Source: Caulochytrium protostelioides (Eukaryota; Chytridiomycota; Caulochytriomycetes; Caulochytriales; Caulochytriaceae). Taken from it: a stretch of 55,058 nt of DNA. Below, one piece after another: positions 28,434 to 40,054 of this stretch (positions within the stretch are counted from its first letter, which is position 1; each line of letters opens with the position of its first letter). The stretch lies in assembly GCA_003615045.1 (NCBI GenBank), contig ML014235.1, positions 1-55,058 on the forward strand, written 5' to 3'. The notes beneath the pieces are model-generated. The model was not told the origin of the DNA and searched no databases. It saw nothing but the letters and a program-made list of their open reading frames with translations. Position numbers and translations under genes: made by a program.

Positions 28434-30905
28434 TTAGAGTGACGTGGGCGCATCGGCCGCGAGCCGCGCCAGCCGGTCATACTGCCGCGCGGCGCGCCGG
28501 AGTCGCTGCTGCGTGTGCGGCGACACGGGCGGCCATGCCGTGGCCTCCGCGGTCGCATCCGTCGTCGTCGGCGGCGGCGTCGGCGCGGTGACGAGGCCGG
28601 CTTTCGGCGCGGCCGTGACGGTGCGGACGGCGGGCAACGCGGCAGGCCGATCCAACGGCGCCGCGGACGTCTGCCACGTGCGCGACGCGGGCCGCGGGGG
28701 TTCTGCGGCTTCGGCCGCCACGGGCGACGGGTCCGTGGCTGCCGCCGTCGCCGTGGCCGCCGCCGGGGCCACCGCCGTGGCCGCCGCCGTGGCGGGCGAG
28801 GGCTCGGGCCCAAAGAGGCTCGCATACAGCGAGTGGGCGCGGCCCTTGCGCACGATCTCCGTCAGGATGCGCGCGCCGACGGTCTCGTCCTCGCGTGCAA
28901 GGCGCTCGCAGGCGTCGAGGAGCGCGTCGAGCAGGTCCCGCGTGTGGCCCGACGGCGGCCCGGCTACCGCGTCGGCGTCGGCGGCCGCGGCGGCGTCCAG
29001 GGCCGCGTCCGGCGCGGCGGCCGCGGCGGCGACCAGCGGGTGGTGCTGGTGGTGCCGGTTGCGGACGACAGCGAGCGCCGGGACGACCACCGAGCGCAGC
29101 GCGTTGTGGTGGACGCGCTGCACCTGCGACGCGTCGACGATGGCGCGCTTGCGCGGGCCCGCCGCCGTGACGGTCCTCGTGACGGTCGCCGCCGCGAAGG
29201 CCATCGTCGCGGCGGCGGCGGCCGAGGGCGGCACGGCGGCGGCGGCGGCCGCCAGACTCGCGTGGCCCGTGCCAGGCAAGGAGACGGTGCGGCACGCCGC
29301 GGCCGGCAGCGGTCCCAGCGGCGCCGCGGCCGCCGACACGGCCCGCGCGCGGTCGCCCGCGCGGTCGCGGCGCCGATCGACGTCGTCGCTGCCGCCGCCG
29401 TCGTCGTCGTCGTCCGAGAGACGGCCAAACACCTCGTCTTCGAACGCGATCCCGTGGCCGAGCCGCAGCGTGCCCGTGGCCGCCGGCGCGGCCGCCGGCG
29501 TGGGCGGGAGCGCGAGCGGGGCGCGGGCCGGCGAGGGCGCGGGCTTGCGCAGCACGCTGGGCAGCGGCGCGGCGGTCCGGTGCGGCGAGTGCACCGACGG
29601 TGGCGGCATCGCCAGCGGAAGCGGAAGCGGCGGCGTGGCCGTCGCGGCCAGGGAGGCGCTGGACGGCGCCGCGCCGCGCGTAGACAGCGGCGGCACGGAC
29701 GCGTCGTCGCCGTCGCCGTCGCCGTCGCCGTCGTCGTCGCTGCTGGCATCGCCGGCGCCGGCGCTGCTGCCCGTCGGGGGGTCCTCGACGGGCTCGTCAT
29801 GGCGGCTCTCGAAGTCCCAGCCCCCGTCGTCGCCGTCGTGGTCGTCGTGGTCGTCGTGGCCGCTCCCGGAGCGGCCTTGGCGAGGGGCGCTCGGCAGTGC
29901 CGCGGCGGCCGGGGCGCCCGACGCGAGCGACCGTCCGAGCGACGGCAGGATCGCGAGGGGTCCACCCGGCGCGCTGGAAGCGGCAGCCTCAGCCGGCTCG
30001 AGCGCCGCGGCAGCGGCGGCGGCGGGGTCCGAGCCCGCGGCGGCGGCAGCGAGACGGGCATCGTCACGGGCGCGGATGCGGGCGACGATGCGGGCGCGGG
30101 CCGCGTCGCGCGTCGCCGCGTGCTGCAGCAGGAACGGGTGCCGCAGCAGCGTCTCGGCGTCGGGCCGCTTGGACTGGTTCTTGGTCAGGCACGCGGCAAT
30201 GAAGTCGCGGAGCTGCGGCGAGCAAGGGTGCGCGGGCGGCAGCTGCGGCGGCGGCTGGTGGGCGATGATGAAGAGCACGCGCAGCGGGTGCTGGTTCGCG
30301 TACGGCGGCCGCCCGCAGACGAGCTCCCACGCCGTGATGCCGAGCGACCACACGTCGGCCTTCGTGTTGTACGCGGCGCGGCGGATCACCTCGGGCGCCA
30401 TCCAATAGGGCGTGCCGACAAACGTGGTCTTGCGCGTCAGCGTCGCAGAGATCTGCGCCGAGACGCCAAAGTCGCCGACGCGGCCGTGCCCGTCGTGCGT
30501 GAGCAGGATGTTGGCGGCCTTGATGTCGCGGTGGATGTTGCCGCGGGTATGCAGGAAGCTCAGGCCGCGCAGGATGTCGGTGACGACGCAGGCGACCTCG
30601 CCCTCGTCGAGCGGCGGCGCCGTCGGGGCGAGCAGGTCGAGGCACGACGCCGCGCACAGCTCCATGACGACCCAGAGCGCCGTGCCGACCACGTGCGAGC
30701 CGAAGTAGCCCGTCGTCCACGGCGACTGGACGTCCGCGAGCGTCGCGATCTCGCGCCGGATCTCGTCGATGTCATCCAGCCGGTCGTCGTCGCACGGGAT
30801 GATCTTGATGGCGACGGCCTCGCCGGTCGACCGCCGCTCTGCACGCCAGACGGCGCCGAACGCGCCCTGGCCGATGGCCTCGATCAGCGTATACTGATCC
30901 GCCAT
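28434..30905 (-). CDS. STE20-family (GCK-type) serine/threonine kinase
   Basis: This 823-aa protein has an N-terminal kinase domain at about 5-262 and a long disordered tail, the GCK layout (PAK-type STE20 kinases have the reverse order). Motifs: glycine loop GQGAFGAV (12-19), Lys34, catalytic loop HRDIKAAN (125-132) with Asp127, DFG at 145-147, and the STE20-type activation segment TTFVGTPYWMAPEV. The activation segment resembles Sid1/MST3/4 kinases of the septation or polarity pathways, but the subgroup cannot be fixed without a tree. The tail is Ala/Ser/Pro/Asp-rich; one ordered-looking helix (TRDLLDALLDACERLA) lies near the C-terminus. The start at 30905 is directly followed by the kinase domain. 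It is divergent from the KDM4-like gene. Confidence 0.9.
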   Translation of the reverse strand: MADQYTLIEAIGQGAFGAVWRAERRSTGEAVAIKIIPCDDDRLDDIDEIRREIATLADVQSPWTTGYFGSHVVGTALWVVMELCAASCLDLLAPTAPPLDEGEVACVVTDILRGLSFLHTRGNIHRDIKAANILLTHDGHGRVGDFGVSAQISATLTRKTTFVGTPYWMAPEVIRRAAYNTKADVWSLGITAWELVCGRPPYANQHPLRVLFIIAHQPPPQLPPAHPCSPQLRDFIAACLTKNQSKRPDAETLLRHPFLLQHAATRDAARARIVARIRARDDARLAAAAAGSDPAAAAAAALEPAEAAASSAPGGPLAILPSLGRSLASGAPAAAALPSAPRQGRSGSGHDDHDDHDGDDGGWDFESRHDEPVEDPPTGSSAGAGDASSDDDGDGDGDGDDASVPPLSTRGAAPSSASLAATATPPLPLPLAMPPPSVHSPHRTAAPLPSVLRKPAPSPARAPLALPPTPAAAPAATGTLRLGHGIAFEDEVFGRLSDDDDDGGGSDDVDRRRDRAGDRARAVSAAAAPLGPLPAAACRTVSLPGTGHASLAAAAAAVPPSAAAAATMAFAAATVTRTVTAAGPRKRAIVDASQVQRVHHNALRSVVVPALAVVRNRHHQHHPLVAAAAAAPDAALDAAAAADADAVAGPPSGHTRDLLDALLDACERLAREDETVGARILTEIVRKGRAHSLYASLFGPEPSPATAAATAVAPAAATATAAATDPSPVAAEAAEPPRPASRTWQTSAAPLDRPAALPAVRTVTAAPKAGLVTAPTPPPTTTDATAEATAWPPVSPHTQQRLRRAARQYDRLARLAADAPTSL

Positions 30906-31193
30906 GGCGGCGGCAGGGGCAGGTTCAGCGGCAGCGGCAGCGGCAGCGGCAGCGGATCACTGTCAAAAGGAGGGAGAGCCGGTGATGGGTGATGCTGAGG
31001 ATGGACGCGCTGCGGGTCTCGTCTTAGGCATGGCCCTCGATGCCTTGATGCCTCGATACCTTCATACCTCGATACCTCGATACCCCTTGATGAAGGCGAC
31101 GGCACTTTTGCTATTGCATCGTCGTGCCCGCTGCCGAGGGATCTGCCGGTCGATCGCCACCGGCGCCGGCGCCGGCGCCACCTAAGCCCGTCG

Positions 31194-31232
<39 letters not shown>

Positions 31233-31721
31233 TCCCCTTCCTGGTGTGGCACGTCGACCACGTTGCCGTCGCAACCGCCGTCGATCCGCCGCCGCCCGTC
31301 TGACAAGGAAGGCGCTGCGGCGCACGTGCGCCACGAAACGCCGTCGCGTGCCTTCATTGCGTGCACCCGATACCATCCACCATCCACCATCCTCCGGCCG
31401 CGGCCGCGAGGTGTCCAGGAGCCGGACGCGCAAGCGCCGGTCCGCGGAGACCCTCGTCCAACCAGAACCCTTGATACCTGAACGGCGCTGTGATCCGCGC
31501 GTCCGTTCCGGGTCTCCACAGCGCCACCGCTTTGCCCAACCAACCCACCGTCCGGGCTCCGACGGACAACACGCGCTGCATCGCATCCCTGCCGCTCCTG
31601 CCGTCCCTGCCGATCCCGCTTCACGCATCGCCAACGCCGTCGTCTAGCGCCGTCGTCTGGCGCCGTCAACTGGAGGCGCGGCACGCGTGACCTTCCCGCA
31701 TTGCGGAAGCCAGCGTCGACT
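30906..31721. promoter_or_regulatory. Divergent promoter region of the GCK kinase and KDM4-like genes
   Basis: This 816-bp head-to-head spacer contains an 8-bp tandem repeat (31036-31083: CTCGATGC, CTTGATGC, CTCGATAC, CTTCATAC, CTCGATAC, CTCGATAC) and a (GCC)n run near 31197-31230. No gene is supported. Confidence 0.5.
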
Positions 31722-34700
31722 ATGGCGTCGCGGTCGCGGTCGCCATCGCCATCGCCGCCGCCGCCGCCATTGCAGCCCTTGACGGCACCACCACCACCAC
31801 CACCACCGCCGCCGCCGCTGGCGGAGCCAGCTGCCGCGTCCTCCTCCGCTATGGCGACCACGGCGCCGGGCGGCCACGGCGACGTCGCCGATCGACTGCC
31901 TCCGCCCAACACGGCGTGCACCACGTCCATGCCGTCGCCCACGCAGGCCGTCGCTCAGCCGGCTGCCGGACCCCCGTCGCCGTCATCGCCACGACCCCCG
32001 GATTCGCTTGAAGCCCCGCTGCGGCGGCCAGCATCGGCGTCGGCGCCGCTCGTCGGCTCCCCTGGCCGTGACAACACCCCATCGTCCGGTGCCGGTGCCG
32101 CTGCCGAGCCGCTCGAGCCCACGGCGGAGTCCACGGCGACGCCGATGGCTGAGGCGTCCGTCAAGATCGAGACGGATCGTCTATTGCCACTGACGGATGC
32201 CGCGGCGCCCGTTCCACCTGAGGCTGTCGCCGCCGCCGCCGCCGCCGCCGTCCCGACCACGGCCGCGCCGCTCCCGTCAGCGTCGGCGCCATCAGCCGGG
32301 CCGCCACCGTCAGCGCCGCCGTCCGTCAAGGAAGACGATGCGTCGCCGGACGACGACCCGCTCAAGGTGCCTGACCTCACCGGTACCGTGTGGGAAGCCA
32401 TTGCGCCCGCCTACTATGCGGAGCCCGGCGGGATCCCTGTCTTTGAGCCGACGGAGGCGCAGTTCAGCGACTTCTATCGCTTCATGCTGGCGGTCGAGGC
32501 GTACGGCTACGTGGCGGGCGTCATCAAGATCACGCCGCCGGCGGCGTGGACGGCGGCGCGGCGCGCTATCATCCCGCGCTGCCTCGAGCGCGTCCGTGTC
32601 CGCAACCCCATCTCCCAGGAAATCTCCAGCGGCGGCCTGCCCGCCGGCACCTACCAGCAGCTCAACCTCGAGTCCCGCAAGAGCTACACCCTCCAGGAGT
32701 GGGCAAACGCCAGCCGACTCCCGCGCCACTGCGTGCCCTGGCCGAAGGGCCACCCGCGCGAGCCCGAGTCGCGGCCCACGATGCCCATCCACAAGATGCG
32801 CATCCGGCAGCCGGCGCCCGCGGCCTCCGCGGCTCGTCCGACCGTGGCGACGGCAGCACCACCACCATCTACAGCAGCCGATAGCGCGGCGACGGCGCCG
32901 CCAGCGGAAGCGTCGCCCACGTCGCCCGCGTCCGTCAAGATGGAAGCGGCGCTGCCGCATACGAATACGGACGCGGACACGGCAGCCATGGCGGTCGATG
33001 CGGCGGATGCTGACACGGACATGACGGATGCGCCGCCGCCGACGGCCACCCTGACGGCAAGCGCGGGCGCCCCCGGCGTTCTGGCCGACCTGCCGGCGCC
33101 TGCGGCGCCCCAGACGGCGCCCGCGCCCGCCACGGCGGCCGCGAAGCGCCCCAGGAATAAAGCGCGGCGGCCGCTGTCGGCGCCGCTCAAGAAGAACCGG
33201 CCGAACAAAAACAAGCACCGCGTCCGGCCAAACAAAAACGCGCCAGTGGCACTTGCGCCGTTCACGTTCGACGTGGATGCGCTCGGCGCGCACTACGACG
33301 ACGCGACGTGCGAGGCGCTCGAGCGCGCGTACTGGCGGAGCCTGAGCCACGGCGCGCCGCGCTACGGCGCCGACATGTCCGGCACCCTCTTCGATCCCGA
33401 CGCCGACGCCGCCAACCCCTGGAACATTGGCAAGCTCGACAACCTGCTGACGCGCGTCCAGCGCGCGCTGCCGGGCGTCAACCGGCCGTATCTGTATTTC
33501 GGGATGTGGAAGGCGACGTTTGCGTGGCACGTGGAGGACATGGATCTGTTCTCGATCAACTACATCCACTTCGGCGCGCCTAAGCAGTGGTATGTGATTC
33601 CGCTGGCGCAGCGCGCGCGCTTCGAGCGCGAGGCCAAGAGCTTCTTCTCAGGCGTCGCCGCGCACTGTCCCGAGTTTCTCCGCCACAAGATGTCCATCAT
33701 CCACCCCCGCCACCTCGCGGCTCGCGGGATCCGCGTCCAGAAGGTCATCCAGCGCGCCGGCGAGTTCATTGTCACCTTCCCGGGCGGCTACCACCAGGGC
33801 TTCAACCTGGGATTCAACGGCGCCGAAAGCGTCAACTTTGCCCTGCCGTCCTGGATCCAGGTCGGCAAGCAGGCCCACTACTGCAAGTGCCAGGACGACT
33901 CGGTCAAGCTGGATGTCGCCGGGCTCTTTGAGCCGCCGCCGCCGCCCATGCCGCCGTCGCCGTCGCCGTCGCCGTCATCCTCGCCGTCATCCTCGCCGCC
34001 CACGCCACGCCCGCGGACGGCCGCCAAGTCCAGTCGCTTGCTCCCGTCCCCGAGTCCGGACCACCGCCCCCCGGCACGGGCCCGCCCTGCCGCGGCCGCG
34101 GACGCCAGTGCCGCGGCGATGCGCCTGAAACGGTCAAAGCCGCCATCGACATCGACGCCGCCCGACGCGACGCCGTCCAAGCGGCCGCGGTCCAAACCCG
34201 CGCGGCCCGCCGCCGCCGCTGGCGGCCCATCGCCGGCGTCGCCCCGCACCGCCGCGGACGCGGGCATCGACCCGGATGGCCCCATGGCCGTCGATGGGAG
34301 TGACGCGCTCGCGGCCGCCGGCCTGGCGCTGCCGCCGCCGCCGCCGCTGCTGCGTCCCGCGCCGCCGTGTGCCCTCTGCCCGGCGACCTTTATCCCGCCG
34401 GCCGTGTGCATTCGTCCCGACGACGGCTTGCTCGTTCCCTACGCGGAGGACTGCGACCCGCCGTCCCCGGCCAGCGCCGCCGCCGCGCCGACGAATGCCC
34501 CGCTGGAGGTTGCCGTCGTCCACGCCGCAGCGTCGACGCCGCCACGGCGATCCGTGTGCTTTGCCCCGCACCGCCGCGTCCGCGCCGCCCATCTTTTGTG
34601 CCTGCGCGCGATTCCCGAGGCCCGCCTCGTCGTGCATCCGAACACGCCGCCGGCCCACGTGCTGTACGGTGGGTCCGTCTTCCGCTCGGTGATCGGCTTC

Positions 34701-36193
34701 GTCCAGCCGGGCATCGCTGTCGCGGGCCTGACCGACCTGCCGGTGGCGCGCTACAAACTCCGCTGCGTCGCATGCAACGCGGCCGCGGCGGCCGTCAAGA
34801 CACCGCTGCCGCCATTGACCGCGCTCGCGTTCGACGCCGCGGGCGCCCGCGCCGTGCCGTCCTGCCTGCCCACCACCGGCACCACGCGCGCCGCATACGG
34901 CCTCTGCGTCCAGTGCGACAAGGGCAAATGCCCGCGCGCTTACCATGTGGCCTGCGCCGTCTCGACGGGTCTCCTCGTCGGCGCCGGCGCCGCGTCGGAC
35001 GACGGCGACGGCGGGATGACCGACGATCTCGCCATGGACCCTACGGCGCTCATGGCCATCGCGACCGCCACCATCGCGCCCGCGGCCATCTCCCGGTCGA
35101 TACCGATGCCGATGCCGATGCCGATGCCGATGCCGATGCCGATGCCGATGCCGATGCCGATGTCCTTGTCGCTGCCGCCGCCGCCGTTCATGCCGCTCGC
35201 CGTTCCGATGCCCACGCCCCTGCCCGAGCCCGAGCCCGAGTCCGAGTCGGCCCCGCGCCCCGTTTGCGCGACGCCGGCCACCGAGCGCGCCGCGTCGCCG
35301 TCGCCGTCCGTGGCTGCGGTTCCGGCGCCGGCCGCCTCGCCGGCATGGATGGCAGCACTGGCACCGGTCACGATGGCCGCCGGGCCGTCGCCGCCGCCGG
35401 CCGCTGACCCCTCGCTGCCGCCGGCTGCGCCAACGCCGGGGTCGACGATCCTGCCGCCGGCCATGCCGCCGGCGGCTCCGACGCCGTGGGCCGCGGCACG
35501 GCCCCCGCTGCCGCCCGCCACGGCCCTGGCCGCCGCGGCGTCTTCGTCGTCGCTGACCTCGCTCTCCTCCATGGCCTCGCTCTCCTCCATCGGGTCCATG
35601 TCGTCGTCCTCATCGGCCGCGGCGCCGCTTCCGAGCGCGTCGTTGACACACGCCGCCTCCGGCACGCCGCCGCCCACCGCGTTCCCGGCCACGGCGGTCC
35701 CGACAGGCGCGTCATCCGCCCCGAGCTGGCCGTCGCTCGCGGCCATCGCATCGACGGCCCCCTTGGGGACGACCGACGCACGTGCGCCGTCCGGGCCGGA
35801 CCCGACGGCGCCGCGGGCGCCAACGCCAACGCCGCCGCCGGAGGCCCCGCCGCTCGCGGCGACATGGACGCAGCGCCTCGCGGACCTCACGATGCTCGGC
35901 CCGTGGCCGCCGTACCGCGTGCACTGCTCGCGGCACAACGCGCTGGTCCGCGCGGCGCAGGAGCGCGCCCGCGACGACGCGCAGGGCGCCCTCTTCGGCC
36001 CGGGCGCCCGCGTGATGGCGCGCGCCGCCACGGGTTACTACGCGGCCCAGGTCGTCGCCGCGCTCCCGGAGCGGCGGTGCTCGGCCATCGTCTTTTGCGA
36101 GGGCGCGCTGCCGGGGGGACCGATGGGGCCTCTGGAGGATCCGGGCGCCGGCGGCGACGACCATGCCGTAGCGCCGTCACCCCCCTCGGCTTG

Positions 36194-36227
<34 letters not shown>

Positions 36228-36848
36228 GCAGCCGTCGCACCTGCACCCACGGTCCCATCGCCTGTGGCGAAGCCTTCGGCAGCCTCACCGACGGCCGTGC
36301 CCGCCGATCCATCGGGGATCGCACCGTTCAGGCGGGACGCCGACCCGCCGGTCGCTCCAGCCGCCGGCCCGGCCGCGACGGCGCTGCCCAAGCTCGGCTG
36401 GATTGCGATGCTTCCCGGCCCGACCATCCCGACGACGGAGGCGGCGCCGGCGGCCATGGCGGAGCCGTCGCTGCGCCCCTACTGGGCCTGCGCCGGCGTG
36501 CCGCGTGCCGAATGGCTCCCGGTCGTCGAGGTCGGCTGGGGCCAACTGCGGCCCGACCCGGGATGGTATGCCAAGCGCCTCGACGTCCGCACCAAACGCG
36601 AGTCCGCGGCGCAGCAGGCGCCGGCGGCCGCATCCGCGGCTCTGGGCATGCAATCGACCACCGCGGCCACGGCGCTGCCGCCGCCGCCGTCCCCGGGCGT
36701 GCCCTGCGCGACGGCCCTCACGGCGGCTGCGGCCCTGCCTGCCGCACGACCGCACGGCCGGGTCACGCCGACCGCGGCCGGTCTGGCGGGCGCGGCGGGG
36801 CCTGGCCGGGCGATGCGCTCGAGCCGTCGCGTGCTCCACGCGACCTAG
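31722..36848 (+). CDS. KDM4-like JmjN/JmjC histone demethylase with PHD and Tudor-like regions
   Basis: This 1708-aa protein contains JmjN at about 236-280 (GIPVFEPTEAQFSDFYRFM) and JmjC at about 585-725. Iron ligands are His603, Glu605 (HVEDMDLFSINYIHFG) and His691 (GGYHQGFN). The structural zinc is held by C649, H655, C721 and C723. All seven are spaced exactly as in human KDM4A (188/190/276; 234/240/306/308), so demethylation of H3K9me3/K36me3 is a fair inference. Further on are a PHD-like segment (CALCPATFIPPAVC) and an extended-PHD core GLCVQCDKGKCPRAYHVACA at about 1060, both as in animal KDM4A-C, then a Tudor-like patch LFGPGARVMARAATGYYAAQ at about 1425. Linkers are Pro/Ala-rich; a CCGATG decamer (35103-35162) encodes alternating Met-Pro. 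The start is the first ATG (31722). Confidence 0.9.
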
Positions 36849-37021
36849 ACGGGGTTCCGTGGCGTCCGAACCGGACGCTGACTGTTGTCGGGTCGCGTTT
36901 CTCATAATTTGGTCTATAGCCGCTTGTATGTATCATGGAGATCCTGTTGGGTGTGTGACAGACCCATGGGAGGGTCGCCGCTGATCGTCGCGGATCAGCG
37001 AGGGGGCAGGCGCGCCGAGAC

Positions 37022-39022
37022 TCAGACGCGCGGACGCTTGGCCTGGCTAGCAGCCGACGTGCCGTCGCCCGACCGCGGCCGCGTCGGCTGCGACGTCGGT
37101 GCCGCCGCGCCGCCGACGCCTGACCCGGCCGTCCCCGCCGCGGTCGCGAGCGGCGCCGCCGCTGCTGAGCCAGACGATCCGCCGCCGCCCACCGCGCCGC
37201 CAGCGCTGCCCAGCGACGGGTTCGAGAGCCCCGGCGCGAGCACCATACTCGGGTTGCCCGTGGCCACGTTCGCCAGATTCGTCGAGGACCCTGTGCCGGG
37301 CGGCGGCGGCGCGGCCCCCATCCCCGCCGCCGGCGCGGCGCCCGCGGCGGCGGCCGGCGCGGTGCCCGTAGCGGTGCTGCCGGCGGCGGCGGCGGCGCCG
37401 ACGAGGGGCGCCATATCGCGCTTCTGGAGCGTGCGCGGACGGTAGGTGACGAGGGGGATGGGCTTGCCGGTGGCGTCGAGCGGCCCGCCCGGCGGCGCGA
37501 ACGCGCTGGGCCCCGGCGGCGGCATCGCCTTGAAGTACGGGTGGTCGAGCGCGGCCTGGACGCTGAGCCGCTGCAGCGGGTTGTAGTGCAGGAGGCCCGC
37601 GAGGAGCTGGTACCCGTGCGAGGAGGCCGAGGACCGGTTCGACGCGGACGCGAGCGTGTGGGTGACGGGCGGCGTCGCGCCGCCGCGGCCGTGGGCCGAC
37701 GGATGCCCCGTCGAGTGGTTCGCTACGGGCGGGTGGCCGCTCGGACCCAGCGGAGGATGGCTGGAGCCGCCGCCGCCACCACCGACGGAGTGGGCCGATC
37801 CGCCGGCGCTGCCGGCGCCGCCGGCGCCGCTCGCCGTCGGTGCTGCTGCTGGTGGTGGTGGTGGTGGCGGCGGTGGCGGCGCCGTGGGCACTGGCATGGT
37901 CCCCGTATGGTGGCGGGTACTCTCGTGCCACATGGCGCGCAGATTGGACTGCGCCGGGAAGCGGGAGGGCGGGAACCGCGTCGCGAACGTGGCGGCCTCC
38001 GGCAGCTGGTCCATCTCCGGCCACCGCGACGCCGTCGGGTATCCGAGGACCTCGCAGATCTTGGTCAGCTGGTCTTCTTGGAAGGGCACGACTTTCTTGC
38101 TCTCCATCTTGACTTCGGTGCCCTTGAAGAGCGGCTTGAGGATGAGCAGCTCGGCAAAGATGCAGCCGACCGCCCACAGGTCGATGGCTTTGGTATAGTG
38201 GCGGGCGCCCAGCAGCAGCTCGGGCGCACGGTACCAGATGGTGACGACGACCTTGTCGCCGGAGAAGAGCGGCTGCAGCGGCTTCTGATAGAGCCGGGCC
38301 AGGCCGAGGTCGCCAATCTTGACGACGCCGTCCGCAGTGACGAGGATGTTTGCGGGCTTCAGGTCGCGATGCAGGATCCAGTTGGCATGCAGATAGCTGA
38401 GGCCGCTCAGCAGTTGGCTCAGCAGGGTCTTGATGGTATACTCGGGTATCGGGCGGCGCTCCGTGTGCCAGTGGAAGTGAACCATCTGAAGCAAGTCGTA
38501 CTCGGCAAACTCAAAGACCATGTAGATCATGCGCGACTCGGGCGTCAGCAGGATATCGATGAGGGCGACCACGTGCTCATGGCGGAGTTCGCGGCACAGT
38601 GCAATCTCGCGGCACGCGGACTGGGAGATCCCCTGCGTGCGCTCAGACCGCGCCTCGCCCTCGGGAATAAACTGCTTGATGCCGAAGGCGCGCTTGTCGT
38701 TTCTGAAGCAACGAAGACCATGTGCATGGTCATTCATGGGAACACCGAGATCATCCAGATCATTCATACCGATCACCATCACCATATCAAAACCGCATCG
38801 ATGAGCACACATCATTCTGACCTGAGACCCTACGAGACGGGACTCTACTCGTCGCCCACGGCGGAAACGTTACTTGTCGCGCGACACGGCTTTGAAAACC
38901 TTGCCATAGGTGCCGCTCGCAATGAAGCCCTGGACCTCGTAGCGGGCCGTGAGCGCATTCTGCGGGCGCTGGGCCTCCTTGCAGCGCTTCCAGCGGTTAA
39001 AGGCGTCGATGGCAGCCGACAT
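37022..39022 (-). CDS. SSN3: Mediator cyclin-dependent kinase CDK8 / SSN3, two exons
   Basis: CDK8 is the kinase of the Mediator CDK module, which phosphorylates transcription factors and Pol II. Exon 1 is 38874-39022 and exon 2 is 37022-38702, with a 171-nt intron (GTAACG...CTTCAG, phase 2) inside the N-lobe, for 609 aa. Evidence: FIASGTYGKVFKAV, Lys59 (FGIKQF), the CDK8 helix GISQSACREIALCREL with Glu82 in place of the cyclin PSTAIRE, HRDLKPAN with Asp163, GDLGLARLYQKPLQPL, and VVVTIWYRAPELLLGARHYT. The magnesium motif is DLG (181-183). The C-terminal third is a Gly/Ala/Pro-rich tail. The fungal Ssn3 sequence VPFQEDQLTKICEVLGYP is present. The start at 39022 gives a short pre-kinase helix as in Ssn3. 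Confidence 0.96.
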
Positions 39023-40054
39023 CCGGGCCGCCCCCCTTCTGCCGGCGTCCTTGGCGACGCGGGGTCGGACGGACAGGCAGCAGCCGCGAGCAGCAGCCAC
39101 GATCAGCAGCCTACGGCGGGGACGATGAACAGATACGAAGCGGCGGTGGATTCCTGCTGCACGTTCCGAGACGCTTCGAGAACTCTAGGCAACGCAGCGG
39201 CGCTGAAGCAGGTGTCGGGTAGCGTCAGCAGGATGATTCGTATGGATGGCGAGCCGCACACCGAATCCCGGCCACGAGACGTCAAGCGAAGGAATGAATG
39301 AGGTCGTCTTTGGAGAAAGAGGTCGGTGGGGTGTGACGACGCATTCGCTGCTATGACGGCGCCATGATCAGACCACCTCGACCTGCGGCATACCTCGCTC
39401 GCTCACGAAGAAGCGTGGAAACCCCGAGGCTATCGGCTGATGCGTCACCGGTGATGCGACGCGATGTACGAGGATGGACGCTGCGCGTCGCCTCGTACCA
39501 CCTCACACGCCGTGGCGGAGACCGTACTCGCCGCGATCGGCGCCAGGCCCACCCCGCCGAGCCCCGCCACGGGGTCTCCGACACGCGACACCCAGCAGCA
39601 CCCGCGCTCCCGTCCGTCCGCCCGCCTGCCCGCCCGACAAACTGTGCCGCCACCGGCGGCGGCCTCCGCGCCCCGATGCGGGTAGCAGCAGCCGCAGGAG
39701 CAGCAGCAGCCGCAGGAGCAGCAGCAGCCGCAGGAGCAGCAGCAGCCGCAGCGACGGCGTGCTCCGACGCCATCCGCCAGGACGGCGATCGCCACGCATA
39801 CGGTGTTGCCTCGGCGACCCGCATCAGAACGGATGAATGGACGCCTCGGCGCAGGGAAGGTCGAGACCTCGGGCGCGGTTCGTGGCCGATCTGGCCAGGC
39901 GACGCCATACGCGGGGGACGGACGGTGGTCGCGACGCGGAAGGAGGGCCCGGTAACTCCGACGTCCGCGCGGAGAGAGTGACCCCTGCCCGCCGCCATCC
40001 TCGTCCGCCGTTTGCCGCCGTCGTCGCGTCTGCTGGGAAGGCCCCTGCCCGCTG
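39023..40054. other. Intergenic region between CDK8 and the HIT protein
   Basis: This head-to-head spacer contains the 18-bp repeat at 39682-39753. No gene or recognisable RNA was found in it. Confidence 0.6.
39682..39753. repeat. 18-bp tandem repeat, 4 copies
   Basis: Four 18-bp units (GCAGCAGCAGCCGCAGGA) run without gaps. The first has GTA and the last has CG as edge variants. The repeat is 300 bp upstream of the HIT gene. Confidence 0.9.

Noticed and set aside
28515-30992. An 825-codon Arg-rich frame opposite the GCK kinase
   Set aside because: Low-complexity arginine-rich translation of a GC-rich coding region; the sense strand has all kinase motifs.
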